Positions 51,498 to 62,426 of a DNA stretch of 64,000 nucleotides are shown in pieces. Positions within the stretch are counted from its first letter, which is position 1, and each line of letters begins with the position of its first letter. The position numbers and the translations under genes were made by a program. The stretch is from Casuarius casuarius (taxonomy: Eukaryota; Chordata; Aves; Casuariiformes; Casuariidae). Below the pieces are notes generated by a model, which was given only the letters and a program-made list of their open reading frames with translations, was not told the DNA's origin and made no database searches. The stretch covers positions 1,375,660 through 1,439,659 of the forward strand of contig PTFA01000091.1 of the NCBI GenBank assembly GCA_003342895.1, read 5' to 3'.

Positions 51498-51676
51498 CTG
51501 TTGATGCTGTTTTTTTGTGCTAACATCTGCCAGTCTTTGCCTTTGGCACTGGGTGTGTCAAATGTTGCACATATTCTCTGTCTGATAGAGTAGGGGATTT
51601 TGAAGGCTTTTGGGCCCATCTGTGCAGGGAAGTTGCTGTCATCATGTGCAAAGAAAGCGATGGTTTCCCTTTCATT
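51498..51676 (-). CDS. UNC5D: UNC5D coding exon: linker and first half of death domain
   Basis: Internal exon, 179 nt, entering in phase 0 and leaving after 59 codons plus two bases, so the last codon (AG|G, Arg) is split with the final exon. The acceptor AG complements 51677-51678, after a long sense-strand pyrimidine tract; the donor GT complements 51496-51497. The peptide starts [20 protein letters not shown], then [20 protein letters not shown] and [20 protein letters not shown]. From IPYSIRQRI onward this is the UNC5 death domain (helices 1-3), with the conserved DW in KGKDWQMLA. The death domain is the pro-apoptotic and partner-binding module of the receptor. The exon has a run of seven A residues in the sense strand, but the frame is intact. 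Confidence 0.95.
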
Positions 51677-51794
51677 CTATGCAGAAAGGAGAAAAAAAAA
51701 GCATTTAGTAGGGCATCAGGCTTTCTGTCTATCTTGGCTGTGTAGGTGTCTCTCTTTAGCATGGTAATAGAGTGACATTAGAATGTTGTGATAC

Positions 51795-51880
51795 ACTCCT
51801 GTGAGGTAAGGAACAGATACTAATCCATTTTAGAGGAGGGGAACTGAGACAAGGAGATTTTTGTACAGCCTCTTGAGAAT
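51795..51880 (-). mobile_element. MIR-like CORE-SINE relic in an UNC5D intron
   Basis: CTCCTGTGAGGTAAGGAACA, GATACTAATCCATTTTAGAG and GAGGGGAACTGAGACAAGGA follow reverse-complement MIR wording (..TGAGGTAGGTACTATTATCCCCATTTTACAGATGGGGAAACTGAG..). It begins only 119 bases upstream of the acceptor of the exon ending at 51676. Confidence 0.6.
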
Positions 51881-52941
51881 GAAAATAGCTATGAATGCAC
51901 AGGATTCTGTATTCTTTCTGCCTTCTTGTATGCAGTTGCCTTGCAAAGAACCCACACAACAATCTACCTGCAGCAAGCCTGTCTACATACGTCTATTGGT
52001 GTATCCAGTCTACTTTTGGAGGATGAAAGAATCAAACCTGAGTCTGAGATTCTCGCTATAGTTTGTAGGACTGGTAACAGAAAAGAAAGAGCTAAGAAGT
52101 TCTTTTAGATTTTTGAGCTCTTAGAACATCAGGAGCATCTATATGTAAAAACACTTTAAAATAGTGTCCTTCTCCTTCCACAAGTTTCCTATTTTCATTT
52201 TTTGGGAGGTTAGAGATGAAGTCCAGTAGGGCAGTGATTGGTAAGTTAAAGCTATGAAAGGACATGGGTGCATAAATCTTTAATTGCTTTAGCCTAAAAT
52301 ATAGACACTTAAACATTCATTTCTTTAAAAAGCACCTAAATTCTGTAAACACCTCAGTTCTGCCACGCTAAAAATCTTTTTTTAGCTCTGGTCCATTCTC
52401 TTCCTATGAAATTGTACTAGTCTTGTGTCAGAGAGTCCCATTCCCATGTATTATTCGTTTCAGTGCAAGGCAGCATAAATATTAAATAACAATGATGCTA
52501 TAGTCTTTTCGTATAACATTTATGACACATCCCAAAAGTCATCCATGCAAAGTAATAGCAATGTTGTAGATAGCTCATGTTGTCTGACTGTTTAAATTAA
52601 ATATGCAGAACAATAGTAGATTTTCATACCCTGCACATGAGAGAGAAGCTACTGCTATCTGGTTAGTTCAGGGAATTGTAAAGTAATGAGTAGTTCAAGT
52701 TACTTATTTATTTATTTTACAGTCAAATTATCCTCACCCTTCCATCACTTTCTGAGATAGGGATGAGAAAGTCTTTGTATTAGGGAATCTGAAAATAGAA
52801 TAATAACATGCTCTGGGGGCTTGTGGACAGATAGGTCCCTTTATAAAAAATAAAATAAAAAAACAGCAGCGATATTGTATTCAGATACAGAGAATGACAG
52901 AAGCTTTTAATGAAATTACAAAGTTTGTAAAACACTTGGCC

Positions 52942-52980
52942 ATATTCTGTTTTTATACAGAATATTTTCTGTTTTTATAT
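52942..52980. repeat. 9-bp inverted repeat plus partial direct copy
   Basis: ATATTCTGT (52942-52950) and ACAGAATAT (52957-52965) are exact reverse complements with a 6-base loop. The TTCTGTTTTTATA segment is repeated 22 bases downstream, suggesting a small local duplication. It is intronic in UNC5D. Confidence 0.75.
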
Positions 52981-53574
52981 ATGAATGACTGTGGTTTTCT
53001 TATTTAGTTGCCCTGTTCTCTGCACAGTGCATTTAGTTATGGATCTTTGCAAATGGGTATATATCTTTAATCCAGAAGTATCTGGATACTTTTGAAACCT
53101 TAATAAAGGAAGATGCCCAATAATCTAAAAAAGGTAGGTGAATTTTTCATTGCTGTGGCATGCATCACCAGCTTGCCTGACTACAACAGTTGCTTTATTT
53201 CATGTGAGTAAAGCTACAGTCTTGGAAGCCATTCTGTGTATTCAAAAATAATAAGTGAATAGCTGGTGCCCAAACAGCATACAGGCTGACTAGTCAGTCT
53301 ATTCTCAGCCCTCAGCTCTCTGCAAGCTATTCAAAAGCTTTTTGCAAGAAAACTATTACCACTGACTCAACTATAAGTTGGTTTTTTTGTGTCGTGGAAT
53401 CTCTGTAAATACATCCTTTGATTCTCATGGAAATTGAATCTGTAAGGCCTTGTAAACTTGTTACAGATTTGAACAAGGGATAAGAAACTAACAGAGGCAG
53501 AGGACAAAAATGGGGAGGGGGTGATGTCTCTGGTACTACAACTTGACAATACAAAAAAAGAGAGAAAACACTAC

Positions 53575-53739
53575 CTCAAGAATGGATGTTTGGATCTGTA
53601 GAATTTGCTCATGACCTTTGACTTGTCGGACGCAGATCTTGCAGGACAGCTGTGTAGTTGCCGGAGTATAGCGCTCCAGTGAAAAGGCACAGTGCAGTGG
53701 CTGCTGGTTACTGCACCACACACGAGAGAATGGGACTTC
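53575..53739 (-). CDS. UNC5D: UNC5D coding exon: UPA domain, second half
   Basis: Internal exon, 165 nt = 55 codons, phase 0-0. The acceptor AG complements 53740-53741, preceded on the sense strand by a T-rich stretch; the donor GT complements 53573-53574. The peptide begins [20 protein letters not shown], continues [20 protein letters not shown] and ends with [15 protein letters not shown]. The LHC.FSLER and CKICVRQ motifs are typical of the UNC5 UPA domain. No stop codon, frameshift or missing key residue is visible. A frame overlapping this exon on the same strand gives a different open peptide, but it has no family resemblance and I ignored it. Confidence 0.95.
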
Positions 53740-55079
53740 CTGTAAAAGAAATGTATCCCACAAGAGTGGGGAAGCAGGAGAGAGAAAGAGAAAAAAAAGC
53801 TGTGACAAAGAAAGAGAAGCTGTTGCAAAACCCATGATTTTTGTCTACAATTGCTTTTGTACTAACATCCCTGCAAATACAAAGTAGCACAAAAGTAATT
53901 AATGGCAGTTCAATTGATAACACCAGGCTGTTAAAATTACTGCAAGCTTAAATTTCATTAAGTGACACCAATGATGCAGGAGTCTCATCTAAAATGAAAC
54001 CTCAGAAAAATGTACTTCACTTATTCCTCTGCCTAGGCAGAGATCAGAATTCTTGTTCTAATCTGTCTCTCCTTGCCATCACCTTGTATTACATGACCAA
54101 AGAAAAGAACAACTTTTGATCAAATAGAACATAATAGTGTATTTTCTAATGTTTTGCTCCACTCAGTTTTAAAAACAGCCACCTCCCTGGTTAGAGTTCT
54201 GTGCAGCCCACTACACATTACTAGTCAGGTTTTACTTCTTAGTTTCATCCTACTGTATTCTGTGACTACTTTCAGTGAGTCCTCTACTTCAGCCATGGAC
54301 AGTTTGTGGGCTGAATACCCTCATCAAATGCTATATGGACAACTAGTTAATAATCAGAGATTTCTGGCATCTCTGGTTGCTCGGAGTTCCTAAAAATGTA
54401 TGGAAATAGACAAGAGAAGTACATAGGGGGCAGCTAACTTCTGTTTTCGGATTGTTTTCTAATATAACTAAATACCAAAGTTCTAACTACCAAAGTTTTA
54501 TTATTGGTCTCCTCTCTTTATGCTTTCAGACAGTGTATTTATTACATTTCCAGGCTAACAAAAGATATAATCCCACTATGATGTTCTACACTGTAGCCTC
54601 TGTAAATAGTGAAAATAATTAAACCAAAGACACACTCCATTAATTTCAAAATACTGGAAAATACAGTAAAATTGGCAACCCAGAGAATAAAGCAAAGGGG
54701 AAAAAGGGGTGATACTAGTATTTCATTCTTCTGTATCTCAGCATTTGTCCACATGACTATAGGACAGCATTAAACAGCATCAGTGAGCAATTATCCTAAA
54801 ATGAGAGGACTAGTTTAAAATGAAGATTTTTACATTAGTTTTTTTGGAAGCAGTTGTATAAATTTCCAGATTACTCTGTCCCTTTTTCCCACACAATTTG
54901 TAAATTTTAGCTACGTATATTCAAGAGAAGTGATTTGAATGGCATGTGAAGCTGATCCTTCAAAGAAAACAGAGTAATCACTATAGTCAAATTTAATCTG
55001 GGCATATATTTTACTTATATTTTTCATAGCCTTATAAAAGGTTAATAAATGACACACATGCATATAATACTATGCTATA

Positions 55080-55116
55080 TATAGGTAGTTATAATTCCTT
55101 CTATAGGTAGTTATAA
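55080..55116. repeat. Short direct duplication, 15 bp unit
   Basis: TATAGGTAGTTATAA occurs at 55080-55094 and again at 55102-55116, offset 22 bases, in an UNC5D intron. Probably replication slippage. Confidence 0.75.
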
Positions 55117-58100
55117 CTAAGTGACCCATCAACTAATCGCTTGTCCTAATTAGCTGTTTAAATATAAGTAAATCATGCATTTAACTCTTATAAGCAATTT
55201 ACATATGGAAGTCTAGAGCGACCTTCAGTCTTACCCCACAGAAAACATGCTTTTCTTAATTTTTGCCCTCCTCTAAGCAATTTCTGTGTCTTTTTCTTCT
55301 GTGTGGTGGGGTTTTTTGTTTGGTTGGTTTTTTTGCAATGTAGGAGGGTAGCAAACTTGCTACAAGATCACAACCTATGTCCCTGAAGAAATTAGCTACA
55401 CAGTGGCAATCTGAGAACATAGGCTTAGAAATCTTCAAAGAGCAGTCTCATTCTAAAATACTTTAGCCCTCTCTAGCCACTCTAGTCTATGCTGTAAAAG
55501 GCAGTCAAGACTAAAATAAGGAGAATTGTTTTACTCATGACTGAAATCTAGCTAACTTTGCATCTTCTCAAGAGTGTCTCATACAATCCATAACGATGCA
55601 GTAAGTAATAATTATAAGCTCTGTGTTTAGATCCTCAGTTGGTAGCAGTACAAGCTACCAACAATGATAAAACATAGGCAAGTATTAGAAGTAGAACAAC
55701 TGTAATTAGATTTTTCCAGAGTAATCATCTTTACTTTCATTCAAGGTGGAAGAATCATTCAGCTGAAAAGAATTACATGAAATGTAATATAGGGGGGCAA
55801 AGTATGGTGGTCAATGAGTGTTTAAAGTATTCCAGAAATGCTTTCAGTTTGATTCTCCCATTATAATTAAGTTCCTAGCAGACAGAGAGAATGTAAATCA
55901 TTTCGTAGGTGCAGACAGACTGAGGGGGAAGTACAAAGCCAGTAGAAGTTGTGCTGCAGTTCCTATTAAAATAATTATTACAGTTTTCAGTTAAGTCATT
56001 CAAATTATAGTCAATTATGTCAGACCATTTGGTCAGCAGAAGTTTTGGACATGCTTCATATTAGCCCTGAGCAGCTGCTGAGAGCATGGGTAATCTGCCC
56101 TCTGATCAAAATCTTCAGCAGGTTGCTATTCTATGCTTTTCTTAAAGCAGACACAGCACTTCCCATTACTTAAGCATTCTTCTGTTGGTTATGGCTCCCT
56201 CATCAGATTTTTTATTTTTTGTTTTTATCTTGTGGCAATAAATTTAATAGCTACTTTGGACTGTGCCGCTTGCATTAGATTCAGCAAAGTGAGGTCCTTA
56301 CAACATGTAAAGATTTAATACAAAGAAATCTGCATAGCTATCAGGACTTGTTTTAACAGCACCCTGCAGTTCAATTTTGACTGGAAACTCTAGACCATTA
56401 CTTGCCAACAGAGAACAAAAATACCTGAGTTTAATATGCCATAAACAATATATTTATTCATAGAAGTGTACATAGCATTAGGAAAAGTGCTGAACTGCAC
56501 ACAAAATATTTTGGGGCCTCTGAGTCACTCTCAGCACTTTGCATGCACCAGGGACTCACATCCAGCAAAGGAGATAATGCCCCAAAGAAACAACAACTTC
56601 GCAGAAATAAGCAGGCAGAAATAATCCTCCCCAAATTCTTACCCACAAAGAAACAAGGCTAGAATAGCAGAAGCTTTTACTTTTTTAAGATAGTTTGCAG
56701 GCAGCACAGTAAGTTTTCTGCAGACTGTTTTTCTAATTTAACACAGTGTTATTTAGGTTTGTACGTTCTATTCCTTCTTATATAATTGCAACCTTTTTTT
56801 GCAGTAGTCTTTGCAAACAACATGAACTACAGGTATTTCTACTTTGGATCCAATATAAGGGAATGAAAGTGTTTACCTCTCTGAACAGCTGCATATTCTA
56901 TTACTATAGTTATTTTAAAAAGTCTCTTTGCTGCAAGAAAAGTCTAGGGAATTTTTCAGCAATGTAATGTGTTGCTTTTGAAGCAGTCACCATGGTTGAG
57001 GGAAATTCAATTAAACTTCTGAGGTTTTTTTCTCCTGTATATTGGTTATTTAACTAATAAACATTGTTTACGATGGGCCAGTGGAAGGTGTTCTGTCTGC
57101 CTTTTAAAGCAGTCAGAAGAGATCTACACAAGATAGTGCTAAATGCATTTACATCTATCAAATGTTTATTAGAAAGCAGTTACCAGAAAACAAAATCTTT
57201 TTAATGGTGCTTTGAGGTTGAATTTGAGTTTATCATACAGTTTTATTCTCTAGGATTGGACAATCAAGAGATAATTAATTAACCAAAGCACAGAACTTTT
57301 TTTTATAACTTGGGGTAAGGCAACACCTAATTTGTTGTATTAAGAGAAAACTTGCATGATTTTTATTACTGCTCAGCAATCTGCCAGTTTTAACTGTGTT
57401 TAACATAGTAGTGGGGCATCCTAATATTGATTGGTTTATCTTTTAAGCTGTAAAATAAATGAACAGAATAAAACAAAACACTTAAAAGCAAGCTGTTCTT
57501 TATGTAAGGTTAAGAATGATACTGTTTCTTTCTTTCATTCCTTAAATTGTGGCATAAATTACCTCATAGTCTCATTTTTAGATTACAGTTTATAACTTTC
57601 AAGACACATTATGCTAATATTTTGGAAAATACAGCTATACATTTAAAAATGCTTTTTTGCCATATTCCATGACACACAACTGTCTTCACTATCAACATGC
57701 TTCTGCGAAAAGGGAGATTATAGCCTAATTAAGTCTATATTTGAAAAGACCAGCCCTCTTTATCTGCCAGCATACTGCTTATAATTTCCAGTAACCAACA
57801 CACTTAGAAAATCTTCCTATTTTTTTGATTTATGCTTTCCTGTCTTCAAAAGCCTCTTTAATTAATGCACTACAAGAAAAATAATTTCTTCTTCATCAGT
57901 TCTAACTATATACAGGCCATAATTTGAACTCATGATATTTGCATGCTTACATACATCCTCACATTTTTCAACTATATAGTTATATCAAAATCAGAATGAC
58001 AAGGATATCAAAAACATCTTAATGAGAGTAAATGAGATAAAAGTTAACAAGAATATAGGCCCTCTGTTAAAGGTAGTTAAAATGAAGAAAAATACAGGCT

Positions 58101-58246
58101 TGCTTTTTTGTAAGATGGAAATATTAAAGCATTCTGCTATATAATGAAATGTTTCATTCTGTATTTGTCAAAATCATAAGAAAACGCATTTTTGTTGCAT
58201 ACTTAGAGATTAAAACCACACCTTTCAAAAATAAGGACTTATTGTC

Positions 58247-58342
58247 TATCCTTTCACTAGGATAAGCTTAAATAATCCTAGTGAATAAATTATCCTAGTG
58301 AATAAATTATCCTAGTGAATAAATTATCCTAGTGAAAGGATA
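58247..58342. repeat. 17-bp tandem repeat enclosed by a perfect 19-bp inverted repeat
   Basis: Three exact copies of CCTAGTGAATAAATTAT run from 58277 to 58327, followed by a partial fourth. The outer arms are exact reverse complements: TATCCTTTCACTAGGATAA at 58247-58265 and TTATCCTAGTGAAAGGATA at 58324-58342. The whole 96-bp unit can fold into a hairpin. It sits in an UNC5D intron, its near edge 58 bases from the 5' splice site at 58400. Confidence 0.9.
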
Positions 58343-58400
58343 TAGTGAAAATTCTCACTGCTCCTGAATTAAAATGTAAACAAATAAAATTACCAAGTAC

Positions 58401-58550
58401 CTGACATGCAGTAAATGGTTTAATTCTCCAGAGAAAAGGAGGGATATCAAGGACAGATATCTGAAGACTGAAGGTATTCCCTTTGAAATGCAGAAGTTTG
58501 GGTTCCTCCAGTAATTGTCCTCCTTGGAGCTTTTCATCTGAAGCCACTTC
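58401..58550 (-). CDS. UNC5D: UNC5D coding exon: UPA domain, first half
   Basis: Internal exon, 150 nt = 50 codons, phase 0-0. The acceptor AG complements 58551-58552 and the donor GT complements 58399-58400. It encodes [20 protein letters not shown], then [20 protein letters not shown] and [10 protein letters not shown]. The [14 protein letters not shown] block is the UNC5-family UPA signature; the [18 protein letters not shown] ending is the UNC5D version as I recall it. The UPA domain packs against ZU5 and the death domain to keep the cytoplasmic tail of UNC5 receptors in a closed, inactive state (known from UNC5B structure work; inferred here). It is separated from the upstream exon by 3570 bp and from the next by 4661 bp. 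A tandem/inverted repeat lies just inside the downstream intron. Confidence 0.95.
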
Positions 58551-59591
58551 CTGCAATGGCAGATGAGAAAAGCATTTTTTAATTATTACCAAAACCCACC
58601 AAATTTAATGGAAGTTCAGTTTTATGGAAGGTACCAGGTTATTTTACAGCAGAACAGGAGGCAGCAGTGGGGTATTCTCACATGGGACAGGTGACAGGCA
58701 CTGGCATTTATATTTTATCACGAGTTAAAAGCATGGTATAGGCTTTGTCACCTTTCTTTGTCTCCCTGCTCTGATGATGGTACTTAGGACACGTGCTTGT
58801 TTCTGGCTACTTCAGTATCAATAAGAATTTCAGAGCAGGCATGAAATGCTTCAGAAGGAAACTTCTATGAGGGTTTTGCAACTCAATAGTGGCTGTCTTC
58901 ACATTTGTATTTTCAAGTCAAAGCCAGCCAGTTTTCTTTTAACTGAAAATTCGTCGTGTGTGATTGTTAATATTTTATTGCACCTCACAGGACCACTATG
59001 AAAGGTGAAGTTTACCAGCAGTTCACTACGCAGAGCTATCTCGTAACACCAGCATGGAGAGGGAAGCAAGACTGTCAGCCCATTTCCAGGTAAAGCTATT
59101 TCCTTCCAAAGATGAAAATAAAAACTGTAGTTAAGCTGTGGCATCACTGCAAGTTAGTCCTCTATCTGTCCAAGAATACTACTACTATTGTTGGTATGTT
59201 AATTAGGCTTTTAGTCTAATTAATACTAGTCACAATACACTTGACGTACAAAGCACTGTAAGATATTTAGTTAACAGACTAAAAGGAATATAAACAACAT
59301 AAGACATACTTGGTGAATAGTCCACTTAGTTCTCCAGATTAAATGGACAGCAGTTTTCATGAGAAGGTACATGTTTCAGTGCTCTCTAAAGTTCTAAGTG
59401 TACGCATTACACAAAAAGCTTTCATTTCTCCACCCTTGGAGATTTTCAGAATTACTGGACAAGATGCTGAGCAATCTTGCAAGGGCTAGCTTGGAAGTCA
59501 CCCCTGCTTTGAGCAGGAGTTTGGACTACAGATCAGATGTCAGTTCCAACATAATTTTTTCTGAGAGTCTCTGAGGTTAAGATGTAACAGT

Positions 59592-59615
59592 AAAAAAAAA
59601 AAAAAAAAAAAAAAA
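59592..59615 (+). repeat. Poly(A) tract of about 24 in an UNC5D intron
   Basis: Homopolymer A on the plus strand (T on the gene's sense strand). Intronic, no associated element recognised. Confidence 0.85.
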
Positions 59616-61929
59616 TCATTTCTGCCTGTACTTGCGCAATGTTTCTCATGGTTACAGTATAAAGACGAGCAAAGAAGAAAAGGTAGCAGAAGTATTCTAA
59701 AATTAGCTAGCAGATGTCTTTCAAAATTACCTTTTTTGTCCACATAAATTAAATAAAATCTGTGTATCAAAGGGGTTCAATGCTCATCAGTAGCCCAAAA
59801 TTATTGCTAGAAGAGGTGCTAGAACTGTTGTGATTTTCTGAAAATATAATAATGCTCAAGCTCCCTGAAACTATAATCATGGATGTTTACTATAAAGCTA
59901 TTTATAAGTGTTCAGTTTGTTTCAAGTCTTGACGGTTGGGTTTATATGAAAGAATGGGGCAGCTTTGTCTTAAAACAGAATAAGAATCAACACTTTAGCT
60001 TTTGAATTTCAACTGCAAAGGAAGTATCTGTATTTCATAATTATTTTTAAAATTCCCTGAAGGCATTGGATATTTTTATAAATGTACTGTAGATGTATAA
60101 AATACTGCTCTACCTTTAATCATGCATATAGTCTTTAGTTCCACAATCATCAAAAGGATAATGGCAAAATACAAAATATAAAGGACTTGGTTGTTACACA
60201 GTTCTCTTATCTTTTGAGAGCCATGAGTTTCGCATACACTTGGAATTGCCTAAAGGGCAAAAGCATCGGTTAGGAAAGTAATATCTGTCTTCACACATGG
60301 ACAAAGTGAGGCATTGAGGAGCTTCACATCTCATACAGGACTGCACTGTAAAGGAATAATAGTGTCAAAACAAAACCTAGCGGGCCCAACTCTGATACTG
60401 TTTCCAAAAGTCTGTATTTTCCATGGTCACTATTAAATATAAATATTTACACTAGCATTGAATTGATGCAATGTATTCATGAAGAAAGGAGAATTTCATA
60501 AATATACAGTTGTCTCATTATGTACAAAGATCCTGTTCTAATTTCTGCAAGTGAGGAACACTCGTAATTATTTTTTAAACAATTTTCCACAGGAAAACCA
60601 AGTAACTTTGAAATCTTACTTATTTCAATTCACATTAAGAAAAAATAATCCAGCTTCCTTCATTGTTTTGCTGAATGTCACAATAATTTGAGCAACGACA
60701 TGGTACAATTCAATCAGGCTTCATTGGGTGAGGGTTTTTATATACATATTTTTTAATATACTGAAGGTAAAATTCAGTATGAATGAATCATTGAAAGAGA
60801 TTGCACCATGCTGTACGAAGCTGTATGAAAAAAATAAATGGTTGTTCTGAATAAGATGAATCTCATTTCTCTGTTGTTAGCCTCTTTCATAGTTGTGTGG
60901 CAGAACAGAGTTTTCAGGAGGCTTTTTTCCATCTATATTTAAATGTTCCTAGGACTTTTGTACAACTTGTATAAACCTGTTGCACAATACTGCATGAATA
61001 CACACAGGACATATTCATAACTGATGCAGTCACACTGTTTCACTAAAGGCATCACGCAATAAAGGTTTATATTAACTGAACGTAAGACTCAAAGCTACTT
61101 GTATGTGTTCATGGTGTATACATACACAAATATCTGAAGATGGAATTTGGGCCTCCAAATATGGGGTCCAGAAAAGTACTAATAGCCACAAATTATGCAA
61201 ATGTTACAAAGGGTAATTACAAAGCTATTTTAAGTCTTTAACAAGCCTTTCAGTGGCTTGCTTTTATTAGAATCACATGGATATGTGCTTTCATTAAGAT
61301 TCATGTTTCTATTCTGCAAGATAGGAAAAGGAAGCAAAAATTCATCTGTCACAACTGTCCTCATCTCAGTTCCCAAAAGAAAAGCATTTCATTAAAGCGT
61401 CTGGTTTACCAAGGCTGCAAAAGCCAGTGAATTTTGTTGTTTTGTCTTGATATACCATGTAGAAAAGTCATGCTAATTTTGATTAACTGCCACTTGAGGG
61501 TTGTTTTGTTTTGTTAAAAGGGAAAGAAATGCACAATTATAATTTAATTCTTGTAGAAAGAGATCATGAGAGAATCTCTCTTCTTTCTCAGATTATACAA
61601 AGGAGAGGAAATCCTGAACTAATGACAGTGTATGGGTATTGACCATGATAAATATATATGTCAAATGATAATGACTTACATTTTCTGCTTCTGTTGGAGT
61701 AGCACTCAGCTGCAGATGCATGCAAGCTCTGCCTGTGCTCATGCAGCCAAGGCACTGAGCCCAACCTAACATTTTTTTGCATCTCTTCTGTAGCTGTATG
61801 CTGTATTAACCATGGCTATGTGAGTTCTGGTCAATCCAGAATGTGGGCAGAGTGGGTTTGCATCTGCCTGGCAAAAAATGAGTAGACAGTTTGGCTGTTC
61901 TAAAGCTCTTTCTTACATTGTAAATCCAC

Positions 61930-62042
61930 AGGAGAAACAACAGTGCAGAGAAATTAAAGGATTTGCATAAGGTCATGCAGCAGTGACAGAATAAATTACA
62001 GTATTCTCATTCTTTTGAGTTCTGGACTATTGCCTTAACCCA
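61930..62042 (-). mobile_element. MIR-like CORE-SINE relic in an UNC5D intron
   Basis: GGAGAAACAACAGTGCAGAG, AAATTAAAGGATTTGCATAA and GGTCATGCAGCAGTGACAGA follow reverse-complement MIR; the end TCTGGACTATTGCCTTAACC matches the usual MIR head. It ends about 80 bases past the 5' splice site of the exon at 62121. Confidence 0.65.
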
Positions 62043-62120
62043 GGGACTATCCCCAGGAAAAAACGTCAGTATTCTGTGGAAAAATAACTAAAAATAAATA
62101 ACAAAGTTGAAACCATTTAC

Positions 62121-62348
62121 CTGAAATGCACAGGGTGTGTTATCCATACAATATACTCTCAGATTGTAATCCAGAGAATTGCAAGACATGCATCCAAAAA
62201 CCGCTACTTTCAGCTGTCGAATGGCACAGTCAGAGATGGGCTCTCCAATAAGAGCATAAGTTCCAAAGCTGTTTAAGAGAATGTGACAGGCATAAGGATC
62301 CAACAGGCAGTAGCAAGAAGTAGTTTCCTCTTCCACAGACATCACTTC
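62121..62348 (-). CDS. UNC5D: UNC5D coding exon: end of ZU5 domain, start of UPA domain
   Basis: Internal exon of the UNC5D netrin receptor, 228 nt = 76 codons, phase 0 at both ends. The acceptor AG is the complement of 62349-62350 and the donor GT that of 62119-62120. The peptide starts [20 protein letters not shown] and includes [34 protein letters not shown] and ends NTPCAFQ. The YALIGEP stretch closes the ZU5 fold, and the KVAVFG onward part opens UPA. UNC5 proteins are single-pass guidance and dependence receptors for netrins (UNC5D also binds FLRT proteins), and this part is cytoplasmic. The cysteine-rich [14 protein letters not shown] wording fits UNC5D better than my recollection of UNC5C, which diverges here. 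This is the most upstream UNC5D exon in the window; the preceding exon lies beyond 64000. The frame stays open upstream of the acceptor, so the AG and family homology, not an ATG, define the start. Confidence 0.95.
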
Positions 62349-62408
62349 CTGCAAAATGAAACTCGGGTTAAAAAAGTATCAACAGGCTTTGAGAACAGGA
62401 GTCATGAC

Positions 62409-62426
62409 TTTTTTTTTTTTTTTTTT
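62409..62426 (+). repeat. Poly(T) tract of about 18
   Basis: Reads as A on the UNC5D sense strand, some 60 bases upstream of the exon 62121-62348 acceptor. Confidence 0.85.

Larger units (their letters stand above)
51677..53574 (-). other. UNC5D: UNC5D intron between UPA and death-domain exons
   Basis: 1898 bp phase-0 intron. It contains a MIR-like piece (about 51795-51880) and a 9-bp hairpin with partial tandem copy at 52942-52980. I see no further coding sequence. Confidence 0.85.
53740..58400 (-). other. UNC5D: UNC5D intron within the UPA-coding region
   Basis: 4661 bp phase-0 intron, the longest complete one here. It holds a short direct repeat (55080-55116), many A/T-rich stretches and, next to its 5' splice site, the inverted/tandem repeat at 58247-58342. 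No additional exon is supported. Confidence 0.85.
58551..62120 (-). other. UNC5D: UNC5D intron between ZU5/UPA and UPA exons
   Basis: 3570 bp phase-0 intron. It contains an A tract (59592-59615) and an old MIR-like piece near its 5' end (about 61930-62040). Nothing coding is recognised in the rest. Confidence 0.85.

Noticed and set aside
53571..53923. Overlapping minus-strand frames around the third UNC5D exon as separate genes
   Set aside because: They are out-of-frame shadows of the exon and its intron flank.
48981..62348. UNC5C instead of UNC5D
   Set aside because: The UPA and C-terminal wording ([22 protein letters not shown]) fits UNC5D as I recall it and not UNC5C.
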